DNA of 64,000 bases from Blastobasis lacticolella (lineage: Eukaryota; Arthropoda; Insecta; Lepidoptera; Blastobasidae): the NCBI GenBank assembly GCA_905147135.1, contig LR990043.1, positions 7,661,057 through 7,725,056 on the forward strand, written 5' to 3'. A model generated the notes under the pieces. It was not told where the DNA came from, did not search any database, and saw only the letters and a program-made list of their open reading frames with translations. A program made the position numbers and the translations under genes. The first letter of the stretch is position 1, and every line of letters starts with the position of its first letter. Positions 10,851 through 23,200 of this stretch are shown piece after piece.

Positions 10851-13225
10851 CCAACCCATTCTTATAAGTGCCATACAAGGCAACCACAGAAATCGAACCG
10901 TGATAACAAAATGATATCAAAAACAAGCCGATACCAGTAACAACCAGTAACAGTGACCGTTTCTTTCTTTGATGTTAGCCGAACTTCGGCACAGAGACGA
11001 GCTCGCCCCTCGTTAGATGTGCCTCCTACTACTGCTGGCATAACAACTAGGACTGTGGACCGGGACGTAGTCTGTTGTGTTTTATTAACATTACCATTTT
11101 CAATCCGCCTGCGAAGAGAAGAGATTAATAAAATCTACAACCAGCCTTGGTGGATGATCATGTCTACAGTGAATGTGAAAATGACTTCGTTGATTATGTT
11201 AATTCCTAATGTACGATATAAAAATCGGGTAAGTATAAAGGTACAACGGTTGATATAAAATTCGGAATACACACAACATATCATATCACATTTACGTTAT
11301 TACACACACTACAACGTTATTTTATTTTATTTGGAAAACACATTTTCAGTTTTCACATTTAACAACTAAGATAGTATGCGACTTGCCTTGTAAAGATAGT
11401 TAACAGCAGAGGGCAGCTAATTGATCCTGACCATCCGATGTTTGGAAGCCAGTTTATAAGTTCGGGGTGGAATATGATTGTACAATTCCAGTATTAAAAA
11501 CGCAAGCATTTTAAAACAAAAGCTTTATTTGTGTAGAGCGGTATTACCTGTATTGCTCGCAAACAAGACTTCTTTATTTAAAAACCAAAGACATATTTCT
11601 TGCATAACTCAAAATTCCACGTCACTATTATAAATTCTTGCGCGCAGAGGTCATCGTCGAGTCTCGTATTACGTTTTAAAAAATTTACACATCCTGTAGA
11701 GAGCGTCATATCTGCAGATGTATGGTACACACGTTTGCGCGCATATACAGGGGGTCTCAACACGGCAGCTCGGTAAGACTGGTTATTTATCGCCGACCCA
11801 CTGCCCGCAAGAGATTTATAACGCAGAGAAAATCACGCTGGACCATTTTTATATTCTATGTTTTTACCATTATTTCTATAATTTTTTATTTTACGCGTCG
11901 TCGTTTATGTTTTTGAGGTTTAATTTCAGAATGGCATCTACAATTTATGTGATTTGTGTTGATTAAATGATAATTATGGGCGCAAACATAAACATAAGAA
12001 TTGGCAATGGACAGAACAAGGTCACTAATTACAAAACAAAATACTGAATAACTTAGGATTCCATGTACCTACAATATACAGTACAAACATAAAACAAATT
12101 GAAATGTAAATCGTTAATACAAAATTACATACATACATACACATACCTAAAACTCATGCCTGTGTCCCGCAGGTGGGGTAGGCAGAGACTTTGGACCGCC
12201 ACTTTGCTCTATCCTGACACAACTCCCTAGCCTCGTATATATCCACAACTCTTTTCATACATCTCCGTTTACGCTTGCTACTTCGGATTCTAGCTTTTAA
12301 TTAATTGTAAAATTAAATTGTTATTTTTTTTTTATACCTCTAAGGTGGCAAACAAGCTTGCGGCCTGCCTGATGGTAAGGTTGATTGATTTGATTTTTTT
12401 AAGTATTACCTATACCAAAACCTTTTTCAATCTTCAACTTGTCTTGAAAAACGTAATCAAACATTTCCAAATACTTATGGCTTGGCCAAATATTTATCTA
12501 TAGATACTAATATTATTAAGAGAAAATATTTTATTGTTTTTCGGTTTGTTTGTTTGTAATGTTTGTAGGACGCCACGTAACCGAATTCGCGCGGGCCAAC
12601 TAGTCTATAACAATATAATTTACCAAAACTCAACATTCCTCATAACATTTGTAACTTTCCTTTCGATTGACGAAAACAGAAATTACGTCACTACTTATGC
12701 AAAGCGAGCTCTTCAAGAATTCAGTATTAAAATAAAAAATAATTTTAAGAATGAGAGTTTGTTTTCGTCACTGAATTATTTTTATGTTTTTATGAGAAGC
12801 CGTTGCGTTCTTCTAAAACAAAATCCTGATTATATTTTCATGGAATTAACGTCTGTGACGTCACGTTACGATGTGCTAATATTATGACGAAATAAATATG
12901 CTAATGTTTCGTTTTGTTTTAGTAAACTGAGTTGTAGGTCATTTATTCGTTTGTCGTTTATTATCTACATATGTACTTACACAATTGAGCAAATTGCGTA
13001 TTTACTATTTTATATAAGTAGTGGAGGCAAATCTTTGTTATAAATATTAGCTATAACCATACATATAATATTATGTCGATAGCCTCCGCAAGACCCTGAT
13101 ATACATTTGTCATTATTAGAGAAGAGTAGAAGAAGCCTTTGTCATAACACCTATGATTTTAGACATACATTTATTTTCAGTGTTAGTAACATACAGAACC
13201 GCAGGTGCGTTCTTTATGATTAAAT
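10851..13225. other. Intergenic
   Basis: Holds a short non-LTR tail motif near 12145-12240 (aaactcatgcctgtgtcccg, gtggggtaggcagagac) shared with the ends of the 41785/46047 duplication, and R4 at 12325. Open frames such as 12534-12887 show no domain. Confidence 0.45.
12325..12385 (+). repeat. R4 fragment
   Basis: A T-run is followed by atacctctaaggtggcaaac, then aagcttgcggcctgcctgat ggtaag. It is truncated. Confidence 0.6.
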
Positions 13226-13637
13226 GAGCAGTTTTCCAATAGGTATCTAAAGCATTCCTAACCACTCACTAGATGGCGCCCCGACAATTTTGGTAATTGA
13301 TAATCGCTTAAAATATGTTCTTAGCAAGCAGGATATAAACACTGGGTACGTTTTATTGGATAATATTGTATTTGTCAATAGTTTTCAACCGTTTTAGAGG
13401 TTGTAATAATAATGGAACATAGTGCCAACTTCTATAAATATTTATTATTACATTTCGTTCAACCTTTAACAGTTATGTTTATGTTAATAAACATTTTATT
13501 TTTAAGTTTAGTATGAGTTGGCTGCATGAAATCACAGCCACCATCATACAGATTAAAAAAAGATTACCAAAATTGTAGGAGCGCCATCTGTTGATCCTTT
13601 TTGAGACTAACTATCAATACCTACTGGAAAACTACTC
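13226..13637. mobile_element. MITE family M1, copy 1
   Basis: About 410 bp with imperfect inverted ends some 75 bp long (gagcagttttccaataggta at the left, tacctactggaaaactactc at the right; inner match tttggtaat/attaccaaa next to gatggcgcc/gcgccatc). There is no ORF. The same element is at 14019-14463 and 59252-59662. Confidence 0.75.
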
Positions 13638-14018
13638 ATTGGGTTGAGATTGATTTTAAACTAACCTAAAATCCCCAATTAATGCAGATCGGCTTGTCCG
13701 TCTCCTCTCTCGCATACATATGATTACATACGAAACCGAAACTAGCCCATGTACTTTATTTACCGCCGACTTGTACAAGTACCTAGTAAATGAAAAAACA
13801 ATCCTCATATCTGTGACTTGGTTTACCAGCGTTTTAAATTTAAACTGACAGCCCTATAGATATCAATACACGAAACGCCATATTTCAAGCTACACCATTT
13901 CACAGTAGAGCTACCGGGATATTTAAGACAGTTGCATGATACTGCGTATTATTTAAAGCAAGACCCCGCTCTCTGTGCTTGCCAATAGCGTAGTAACAAG
14001 AACGAGTAAATCCTCAAT

Positions 14019-14463
14019 GAGCAGTTTGCCAATAGGTATCTAAAGCATTCCTAACCACTCACTAGATGGCGCCCCGACAATTTTGGTAATTGTTAATCGC
14101 TTGAAATAGGTTCTTAGCAAACAGGATATAAACACTGGGTACGTTGTGTTGGATAATATTGTTTTTGTCAATAGTTTTCAACCATTTTAGAGGTTGTAAT
14201 AATAATGAAACATAGTGCCAACTTCTATAAATATTTCTTTTTACATTTCGATCAACCTTTAACAGTTATGTTTATATTAATAAACATTTTATTTTAAAGT
14301 TTAGTATTTGTTGGCTGCGTGAAATCACTGCCACCATCATACATATTAAAAATTGTATTATTCATCTTTCAAATTCATACATCAAAAGATTACCAAAATT
14401 GTATTAGCGCCATCTATTGATGCTTTTTGAAACCAACTGACAATACCTACTGGAAAACTCCTC
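14019..14463. mobile_element. MITE family M1, copy 2
   Basis: Second copy inside the tandem duplication, with the same termini and inner motifs. About 30 extra bases precede attaccaaa. Confidence 0.75.
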
Positions 14464-15059
14464 AATAATGCACATCTGCTTGTTCAGTTTCGTAGGACAT
14501 CGTCTCTCTCGCATGCGTGTGATTACATACTAAACCTAAACTATACCATGTGCTTTATTTACCGCCGGCTCGTACACGTATCTAGTAAATGAATAAAAAA
14601 ATCATCACGTCTGTTACGTGCTACTGACAGCCCTATAGGTACCAATACACGAAACCTAGCCATATTTCAAGCTACACCATTTCACAGTCGAGCTACCGGG
14701 ATATTTAAGACAGTTGCATGAAACTGGGGATTATTTAAAGCGAGACCCTGCTCTCTGCTTGCCAATAGCAAGTAACAAGAACAAGTAAGTTGGCTCCCAA
14801 CGCGGGGGCGGCGATCCCCAAGATTTATCGAAATGCTACCGCAAGTGCGCGGCCGGCACGAAATTTATTCATACTTTCGAAAATAATTATGGATGAATAT
14901 TCTAAATTATGACTCTCGTGGGCGGGGTGGGGTACGGAGGACGTGGGTCTATAATATAGGGAGGGACTGGACAGGGAGTCGTGGTTGAATACAAGTCGAA
15001 GAAGATATACATCGTCCTCATCATCAGCACAGCCCTAGATAAACATAGATGTTATAAAA

Positions 15060-15397
15060 TATAGCTCAAAAATTTAGGTCTTTAGTTTTGCTTATAATCC
15101 TAACCTGCTAATCCTGCTAAATGCTTATTTCGCAGCGAATGTTTTTATGTTCGTTATGTTCTGTTGTAGGAAAAGTAGTAAACGAATTTTCATAAAAAGT
15201 TTTGACTTCACGGAATTCCAATCGGCTCCCAAAACTATTCAACCAGTCTTAGGGTCCCCACCGGAAAACTATAACAGTAGCTTATAGTAATTCAGAATAA
15301 TAGATATTCCGAAACTCGAATGTGGTTCCAGCAGGAACACAGTATAACCGAATTTTAAGCGGACGAAGTTGCGGGCAAAGACAGTAAGTAATGAAGC
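15060..15397 (+). mobile_element. Degenerate Helitron-like fragment with an inserted repeat
   Basis: Ends cgaatgtggttccagcagga and ggacgaagttgcgggcaaag, as in other Helitron-like tails. The middle holds ttccaatcggctcccaaaac, cagtcttagggtcc, a motif also near 16523-16580, 39460-39530 and 56100-56165 (inverted). Confidence 0.4.
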
Positions 15398-15486
15398 CTC
15401 GCTTATTTCATTTGAAAAACATGTTCTACAAGTTTTAACTTTATACTTGATAATGAATGCAATACATTATGTAACATTTGATAAGT

Positions 15487-15773
15487 GGTCATCCTGGTGT
15501 TAGTGTCCCGGTTGTGCTCTCGCGCGTGAGAGCCAGGCGTCCGGCTTGACATGGACGAGGATTTGGCAGATCAAGTAATTATAGTAGAGCGACCGCCATC
15601 TGACCTCTGTAATGTTTTCCTTCTACAGGAAGAGCATCGGTTAGTGTTCAATTAATGTACACAACTCAGAACTGAGTCATTGGTATTCTAGTGGTGGGAT
15701 ATTACTCATTCTGGTGGGATTCTAGCCCGGTATCTCTCGCTTATGAGTTGGATACCTTAACGGCCACCGACGC
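15487..15773 (-). mobile_element. SINE-A copy with target-site duplication, internally deleted
   Basis: Flanked by a 15-bp direct repeat with one mismatch (taacatttgataagt at 15472-15486 and taacattttataagt at 15774-15788). Body motifs and the Cggccaccga head end are present. It is shorter than the full 410 bp. Confidence 0.75.
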
Positions 15774-15789
15774 TAACATTTTATAAGTA

Positions 15790-18208
15790 CCTATGTCAAA
15801 TTCAAATATTTTCAAATTAAAGTATTTCGAAACATAAAAGTGTTGCCCGTGTATTATTATATGCTGAGTAGTAACATAGTCGTTATCGAACAAATTATTG
15901 AAATTTGTACTATCATTGCTGCTAATTTGCATCGCGCTATACCTACTGGAAATCATTATAAAGCCCCTGTTACACATGTTAGTTTCAAACACGAAAGCAT
16001 GCCAGTTTTGAGCAAGAGCTCTTTAATATCATGTGTGTACACCTGCTAATTTCAAGCATTCTTATTTCAAATTCCATAGGATGCTCAGGATGCTCATAAG
16101 TATGCCGAAAACTAGCATGTGTAACAGGGTTTCGATTCTGGTACGGAAATTGTCTCAGTTGCAGTAAAATTACAATTACATCGCATGTCAAACGTGTGAT
16201 TGTTATTCAAATGATAGATGTTGAGTTGGAACTTTCATGAGTTCGAACTTTTCCACAATTCGTTTTCTGATACTTTAGTTGCATTATGGTTTTATATGGC
16301 TGTTGGTACTCCAATAAATAAATAAATAAATAAGTTGCATCTTTCGTAGTTGTCAAACTGCCTTCAATTCTGACAAGAAATTGGAGATTTATAAATAAAA
16401 TATATGGATTCTTTTGGACAAATTATATTTATTTATTTATAACACTTATTTATTATAGCCTATGTGTTATTCTGGGGTAGCTACAACATTGCCATATTTC
16501 ATCAAAACCCATTCTGTAGATTTTGCGGGGTGCCAACGGGCGCCCGGGACTGTTCAATCAGTCTTACGATCCTCAGCGGAAGACTATTGGAAAGAAAATT
16601 TTCAGTAGTACAACTGGTAAGACTACTGGGAAAGGCATGCAGACGGGAAGACCTGACCTTTTATTAAGCTCGTTAGGAATCCCTCCAGATGCAAAATGTG
16701 AAGTTACTGCAATTTTTTATAGTATTCAGTGTCAAACGAGCAGACAGCCCACCTGATGGTAAGTGGTAACTGTCACCCATAATTTAGGTTGCTGGTAACA
16801 AAAATGCAGAACCGCAGGTGCGCAAATTATATTCACAATTCGTTCATCACAGCACATTATCAGCGGTCCCACTTTGAGTTAGCTAACAGCCGATTTAGCA
16901 GTCAATTAACAGGAGATATCTCATCTCGCTGACCGTACTTTCTTTTCGATTAACGAGCTATCGGTTTCAGTACCGTTATTATTGGTTTAATGCGATCCAA
17001 ATCTGCGATCGACACTAAATTGATATCGACTCTTCCAATCTCGGTCGCACCTGTCTCCTAAGCCAATATCGGTGATCTAATAATTGATTAACAAGAAAAT
17101 CATCAAATAGTTAAAAATGAAACACCTTAAACCGACCAGCATCTATGAGAAAATTGACATGAACCGGTCCCCGCTGTTTCCAGACACGTACATTTCAAAT
17201 ATATTTATTTTTACGTGGCAAAAGTACCCGATGACAATCGAGAAGGATGTACAGTACAGTGTCACAAACTTATCTGACCCGGCGGCCAAAATTGGAACTT
17301 AGTGTCGCCATTATGAATGTCATGTCGTTGTGCGACACAACAGCGACACCGTTATCGGATCAGATAAGTTTCAGGCATTGTAGCTTTTTTAGTGTAACGG
17401 ATTTCGAAATCGATTCAGAACCACAGGTGCTGTCACTGTAAGGACTAAGATTATGTGTATCATTCCTGCAATTGCACTGGCTACCTTATCCTTCAAACCG
17501 GAACACAACACTGCAAGCACTTCTTAGCGACAGGCGGCTGTATCCACCTATCCAGGGAGCACAGGCTTGACATAGTTTTACCATCATCTCTACTCATTTT
17601 AGCCTTTTTTATGTACTAACTTTCAAAAAACACCTATGTTTTTTGTTTTATTTATTTTCGACTTTATTGACAGTATAAAATGTTTCTAATAGCCCGTCTA
17701 ATGTCAACCCCGTAATCTCCACTCTATCCACATATTATAATAACGAAAGTACCACTATTCAACCTTAAAACATTTTATCACAAAAATATGTGAGCGCCAC
17801 ACAAACCCGGCAGCAACTTAACCAGATTAAGCGTATTTCATTTGCAGATTCATTCTCTTAGATTAAGTTACTGCGGCCACCGTGTCATTGTTGTTGCGAG
17901 TATAGTGGTGGGCTTCATAGCAAGATACGGTTTCGTCTGACCAGAAACCGAGGCCAAAACTAGTCGGAGCTAAATACAGACAGTATTTAATTAGATTTCG
18001 TTGCATTTATTGGTAAGATAGTTCTTTGGTTGGTTATAAGATTAAAATAGTTTATCATAATTTTACGAGAAGCAGCATCGTTGAAGGACAAGAATGTCTT
18101 TCTGGCAAGAAAGTCGTGAAATTGAGGGCGCTACTTGACAGCAGAAATACTCAGTTTGACAGAAATTAATTAGTACTTTTCACGACTTATTTGCGAGACT
18201 GAATCTAA
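15790..18208. other. Intergenic with small inverted repeats
   Basis: 17255-17380 has imperfect inverted pieces (aacttatctga and tcagataagtt; gtgtcgcc and gcgacac). 18105-18195 pairs aagtcgtgaaa with ttttcacgactt. No exon supported. Confidence 0.4.
16725..16825 (+). repeat. Dispersed repeat R3
   Basis: Carries cgagcagacagcccacctga, tggtaagtggtaactgtcac and ggttgctggtaacaaaaatg, near-identical in layout to 7925-8062. Confidence 0.65.
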
Positions 18209-18421
18209 AATCTGTCTAGACTGACTTGTCTTATTTCGTTATGGAACTTATGTATTTAAATAGATAATTTGCACAAGTATTCGTTGAAATTCACATTCTA
18301 TGTTTCTTATATAATTTAAGACATCTAAAGACAGTGTACGTACCATGATTGATACAGCAAATCGTGATTTTTGGTATAGTTTGTTCACCAAATAAGATAA
18401 GTCAATCTGGACAAATCATAG
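18209..18421. mobile_element. MITE family M2, copy 2
   Basis: The left end aatctgtctagactgacttg pairs with aagtcaatctggacaaat at the right. Same interior as 7118-7333. Confidence 0.65.
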
Positions 18422-18533
18422 TGAAATTTAGTCTATCCATCCAATGATGTGGTGTAAGCTCAAAACTTAAATCTACAGTACAGGTTATTTATGGTGATAT
18501 ATATATTTTAACAATTAGTGCAGATCAGCCACA

Positions 18534-18775
18534 TTGACGACCTGAGTGGTTCAATGGTCTGCCACACAAGAGCTCCCGGGTTCGATTCCCGGAATTTAAA
18601 TTTCTGTTACGGGTCTGGGTGTTCGATGTATAATGAGTATGTATTTAAAAATATATATATGTGAGTAGTATATCCGTTATTCAGGACATAGTACAAGCTT
18701 TGCTTAGTTTGGGGCTAGATGGCGCTGTGTAAATTAGTCCACGAATATTTATTTATTTATTTATTCATTAACCTG
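18534..18775 (+). mobile_element. tRNA-headed SINE (SINE-B)
   Basis: A tRNA-like head carries a perfect B box (GGTTCGATTCC at 18580-18590). Then come tttctgttacgggtctgggt and a 3' body with ttggggctagatggcgctgt and a (TTTA)n tail. The body is of a type very common in Lepidoptera. The head does not fold as a real tRNA. Confidence 0.75.
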
Positions 18776-20239
18776 AGCCTCCAAAGTAGCCATTTCTGTA
18801 TAGACTAAAGAAAAAAGAAAAAGTCGGTATTAAAAGAATACTCATCGACTAGTTTCGGCTTCGCCATTACTTAGACGCGTGCGACAGAGACCGACGCTCT
18901 CCGAAGCCGAGCTAGCCAACATCTATACCTCTCGAGGAAAAGACCTCGAAACCAAAACCCTGCCCCTCCCTAGCCGCGTTCCGCTGAGAACTTTATTAAA
19001 CTCCTTCCACACACTCATCGCGCGCCGTATTTCAGAGCCCACGCGCCGAGCCCTTCCAGCCCGCTGTCGAGCAAATAAACAGCGATTATTGTAGTTTATG
19101 GGAAATTATTGCCGTAAAATACACAGCCGAGCACTAGATGCTGTAAACGCGTTTTTATGAAACTCTTTATGATGCCTTTTTCATGTTTTGGCCTGTCCCA
19201 TAATGAGAGCTTTTAAAGAGCTAAATTCAATTGCCGCTTTTGTCTACCCTCGCTATTAAAAGTGATTCTATACCTAATAATCAATCGAAAACACTTGTCT
19301 TTTCATTGCCGACAATCATTCTTATTAAGTTACACTCGCTCGGCTGATGAAAAGCTCCAAGCCTTACCTACCTCTCCCTGTAAACAGCAGTCTCGATCAC
19401 TGTCCACCACAACAAATGAGGCAACCTAATCGCTGGACCACAGAATGTCGCGTTAAAATATTCAGCCACCGTCTGAATACATGGTGTTTATATTTCACCT
19501 CGTAATGTTAAGACATTAAGCTACCGTAGGCGAATACAGGGTGTTACAGAATGCGCGGGCGCAGCGCGGAGATCCAATCTGGACGGGAACAAATCGCGGC
19601 GGCCCGCGACCGCCGATTGAGTTATTACATTTCCTGTTACGCTACTTGTTTTTATAGCTCCCGTGTGTTTTTATTAATTACGCGCAATAAATAATAAATA
19701 TTTTATGTGAAATGCGATACCCGGTCGCCGATGCGGCTGCCCGATACGGGCGCATACTTACCGGAGTGTACGTTCGGTTATTATTCATAGCGGACTTTTT
19801 ATTGTTTCTCGGCGATATTAATGTTGTTTGGACGCCTCCGTGAAGCTTATCGGGACGGTCTGCTGTTCTTCTTGGACACGGTGTCCGTTGCGGCTACCGT
19901 GTTGACCCACTTTGTTGTGGCGCTCTCGTGATCGTTATAACCAATGTTCAACCTTTACCTTTGAAATCTAATGGAGAGAGATGCCTCATTCGTAATTGGT
20001 ACAGCCCGACTAGGGTAGTACCTACCTCCACCTCCAGAATACCGCACTCTCCATCTGTTAACAAGAATAGTGGTTATCATGAGCGGCTCCTACCAAAGGA
20101 GAAGCGAGTATGTGGTCTCAACCTACCACAAGTACCTAGCACATACCTTAAACTATCCGCACACTTCAATTGATGGTAAATAATGCACATCGGCTAGTTG
20201 AGACCTCGTATGTACGCGCTAACGCTCTCCGAAGCGCAG
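18776..20239. other. Intergenic, possible conserved regulatory block
   Basis: 19540-19930 is non-repetitive and of mixed composition with ttattaattacgcgc and tttttattgttt homeodomain-like sites. Nothing codes for a recognisable protein. Confidence 0.3.
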
Positions 20240-20445
20240 AGTAGAATTGCACCAACCCCTCGGGGTGTCGTAAAAGGCTACTCATGTTTCAGACTAGAAA
20301 TAAGCAGCAATTTGTCTGTGTAAAAACAAAAAGTTGTTTAAAACACTGCGATCTCAAACCTGCCTAGCGTGGAGATTATGGCAATGCCCTCCACTGATAT
20401 GGGGAAAGCTCCAGTCCAGCAGTGGACTGTTATGGCCTATCGATG
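20240..20445 (+). mobile_element. R1 copy, diverged
   Basis: Carries gcagagtagaattgcacca, gcgtggagattatggcaat and cagcagtggactgttatggc. It has the same order as 6785-7048 but without a clear target duplication. Confidence 0.6.
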
Positions 20446-20699
20446 CATTTGTGTGTACTCTACGACATCTTACTGCATTATTTCCATCCGACATCTGTAC
20501 CATTCTGAGACACAAGTCTTAAATACGTTCCTTTCCTAGCGTAGTTAAAAATATGTGAGTGACGGCCGCGGCTGCGCGTGGCGCGTGACTCAGCGAATTC
20601 CGGCGCACGCGCAACAATTACAGGTATCAGTACTCTCTTGCGCATGTTCTTTGGTAATAGGGAAAGTATTAGTGTCGAGTATTCGGAATCGTATTGGTT

Positions 20700-20775
20700 C
20701 CATAACACAAGCTTTGCTTACTTTGGGGCTAGATGGCGCTGTGTGAATTTGTCAACGATTATTTATTTAATGTTA
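20700..20775 (+). mobile_element. SINE-B 3' fragment
   Basis: Carries aagctttgcttactttgggg and ctagatggcgctgtgtgaat, followed by an ATTTATTTA tail. Confidence 0.65.
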
Positions 20776-20927
20776 GTACATTGATTAACCTCTCACATTG
20801 CTAGCATCCGCGAATCTTTTGTTATCTATTGTTCTGGCGACACGATACCGAGTAACCGGGCTTAATTGTTTATTTGAACGGAAACCAAAATAACTTAGGG
20901 CAACAGATTAAAGCAACAGCGCCTGCG

Positions 20928-21106
20928 GCTCTATTTTTGAATCTTCGATTCGAACGTACTTAAATTTTTTAATTTCTGCATAAAAAATTCAATCTTTTTT
21001 AAATCACATCAGCAATACCGAAAGCATTAAAGTATACCTAGATTTTTTGATGCAGTAAACAAAATTTGAAAACCGTTCGAAACGAAGCGCGATTCAAAAA
21101 TAGATC
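20928..21106. mobile_element. Small TIR element
   Basis: The left end ggctctatttttgaatcttc, gattcgaac is inverted at the right as gttcgaaacgaagcgc, gattcaaaaatagatccc. About 180 bp, AT-rich interior, no ORF. Confidence 0.6.
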
Positions 21107-21109
21107 CCT

Positions 21110-21969
21110 GGAGGGTTCACGTTCATCGCAGCGGACACCCTAAGTATTAGTATCAATGACAGTCAGGAGTCTAAAGCTGAAAACTCGACCTTGTTCAAAA
21201 CTGCCACTGCAAAGCACATTAAATGTAATGTACTCCTTTTATCTCCAGGATACCTCTATAGTATGAGTACTGTAACCAATTTGTCTTTATATCTGTTTTA
21301 AACCTACAATAATGTATCTGCATCATTTGGGAAGAACTGCGGCTTGTAGCAGTTTTAACTACCACAAGCTCCAGTCTCTACTTGTTATAGAGTAATCAGT
21401 TATAATTAAAGTAGGCCCTTAAGTAATTTCTGACACTTAAATTGATATTTTGCGTTCCCTACCTCCACAGAATCCCAAGCTAACACCACAAGCGCCGCGG
21501 AATAAACGGAACCAGCGACCGGGCCCCGGGTTGTTACCACACGTGACTGTGCACTCCGCGCGTTCATTACATCGGCATTTACACCACCGGTGCCCATAAA
21601 CGATATGACATTTTTCAGTTTTATTTCGATGACTCTCTGTCTGTTCTTGCCAGCTCGTTTCTAAAACGCCAACTAAGGTGTGCGGTTTATTTCTCTTTGG
21701 GACGAAGGTGATTCTGCTAAATGGTTGGTGTTGTTTTTTCGTTAGCGATTCAATTTGCATTTTGTTTTGGCTTGTGGTGTTTTGTTGTTACAGTTAATTT
21801 AGAGAAATATATATATATATTTATCTATATACAATCAGCCATCTAGCAAACCATCCGCAGAACAATTTTCAATAGATATAAGGCCCAGACTCTTTGATAA
21901 AACCAATCCAGACTACATGACAGCGGATTACCTAATCTAAGCGGATTACCTAAACTCGGCCAGCTGCTT
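21110..21969. other. No recognisable feature
   Basis: Unique AT-rich DNA with a small (AT)n run near 21811-21824. No exon supported. Confidence 0.45.
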
Positions 21970-21985
21970 TCTTGGCACCTACTTA

Positions 21986-22395
21986 ATAAATAAAAAAGAA
22001 TCATGAATTACATCACTTTTTGTACACTACACTTTGTACACACAAAAAATAATCATCTTGGCGTTAATGTCCCGGTTGTGCTCTCGCGCACGAGGGCCCG
22101 GGGTCCGCCGTGACCATGATCCAGGATTTGGCAGGTCAGGTAATCACAGTGGAGCGATTGCCATCTGACCTCCATGACCCTGCTACCAGGGGAACCTGAC
22201 CAGATTGGATCATGGTTACATATCCAGTCGCCTGGATGTGCAGGTTTCATCACGATGTTTTCCTTCACCGTAAGAGCATCGGTTAGTATTCAACTAATGT
22301 AAATAACTCAGAAAACAGTCATTGGTACATGGCCGGAGCGGGATTCGAACCCGGGGCTTACGAGTCAGATACTCTAACTGGTCGGCCACCCAAGC
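21986..22395 (-). mobile_element. Full-length tRNA-derived SINE (SINE-A)
   Basis: 410 bp flanked by a perfect 16-bp target-site duplication (tcttggcacctactta, 21970-21985 and 22396-22411). Read on the minus strand it starts with a tRNA-like head at 22395-22331. The B box is a perfect GGTTCGAATCC and the A-box-like segment is TGGCCGACCAGTT, an internal RNA polymerase III promoter. It ends in an A/T-rich tail. It is not a functional tRNA because the stem arms do not pair well. This is the reference copy for the other SINE-A calls. Confidence 0.85.
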
Positions 22396-22559
22396 TCTTG
22401 GCACCTACTTACTCCTTACTTTCCTCCGTTCCTTTGTTTTCCGTATAACTAACTATAGGTAAAGATATCCGTCGCATGTTTTGTTGTTTGTAAATAATAG
22501 AATATCGTATTTTTTTATATGATAATTAAATTTAAAATAGAAATTATGAATTTAAAATA

Positions 22560-22960
22560 TATAGATCTCATCCACACCATCTGGATGCTCGGCATCCAAC
22601 TAACGTACGGGCATCGCGAGCTTTACAGATGTCCTGTAGCCGTATTCACAATGATTCGAAACCGTTTCCGAACGATTCGACACGAAATTCATGAGCGGCG
22701 AACCCGTGTCGATCGATTCGAAAACTGTTATTCAGAATCCCGATAGATTCCACGGAAACTCTACTCTCTATAACATATGAAAATTTCATTAAAATTAACT
22801 GAAACCACATTTTCCTAAGAACTTTTGCAGGGTCCTTAGTCGAATCCGTATCCGAATCCGATTTCCGAGCCATTGTGAATACGGCTACTGGACGACGGTG
22901 GCCGCTTTTCATCAGGCGGACCGAGCGTCCGTGTGCCTCCTTAAGCAATAAAAAAACTAT
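22560..22960 (-). repeat. Dispersed repeat R5 split by a MITE
   Basis: The two halves (22560-22635 and 22889-22960) read, on the minus strand, as one repeat also seen at 32805-33075: a T-run, gtccgcctgatgaaaagcgg, ccaccgtcgtcca, ggacatct, tcgcgatgcccgt, ggttggatgccgag-like. The MITE 22636-22888 sits between ccgtcgtcca and ggacatct. Confidence 0.6.
22636..22888. mobile_element. MITE inserted in repeat R5
   Basis: 253 bp with a perfect 17-bp terminal inverted repeat gtagccgtattcacaat, extended imperfectly to about 46 bp. It lies between the two halves of R5. Confidence 0.75.
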
Positions 22961-22996
22961 ATCATACTATGTCGAAATAGATATATTGGTTATATT

Positions 22997-23200
22997 TTAG
23001 ATGTCTACTAGCTTTTACCCGCGACTGAGCGTAAAATTCGGTTATTTGGTACATTCAATAACCGTTCCCTAACCTTCGTTAACCTTATTGAATTTCGAAA
23101 TACATTACTGTCTAATTAAACATAATCCATTCAGTAGTTTTAAGGAGTAAAAACATTTACACATCCTCAAATTCTCATTTATAATATTAGTAAAATATTC
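22997..23200 (-). mobile_element. Helitron-like fragment, minus strand
   Basis: Begins actagcttttacccgcgact, the inverse of the Helitron-like 3' end (agtcgcgggtaaaagctagt). It continues to the catccattcagtagtttta-like body and an AT-rich end. Confidence 0.5.

Larger units (their letters stand above)
13226..14790. repeat. Head-to-tail tandem duplication of about 780 bp
   Basis: Unit 1 (13226-14018) and unit 2 (14019-14790) share the MITE, then tttatttaccgcc, gacagccctatag, caagctacaccatttcacag, gctaccgggatatttaagac and agttgcatga. The end cttgccaatag, agtaacaagaac occurs in both. The copies differ by scattered substitutions and small indels, so the duplication is not recent. Confidence 0.75.

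Noticed and set aside
18540..18600. tRNA gene on the plus strand
   Set aside because: tRNA-like head of SINE-B; cloverleaf not complete.
22331..22395. tRNA gene on the minus strand
   Set aside because: The B box is perfect but the acceptor and anticodon stems do not pair, and it continues into the SINE-A body with target duplications; SINE head.
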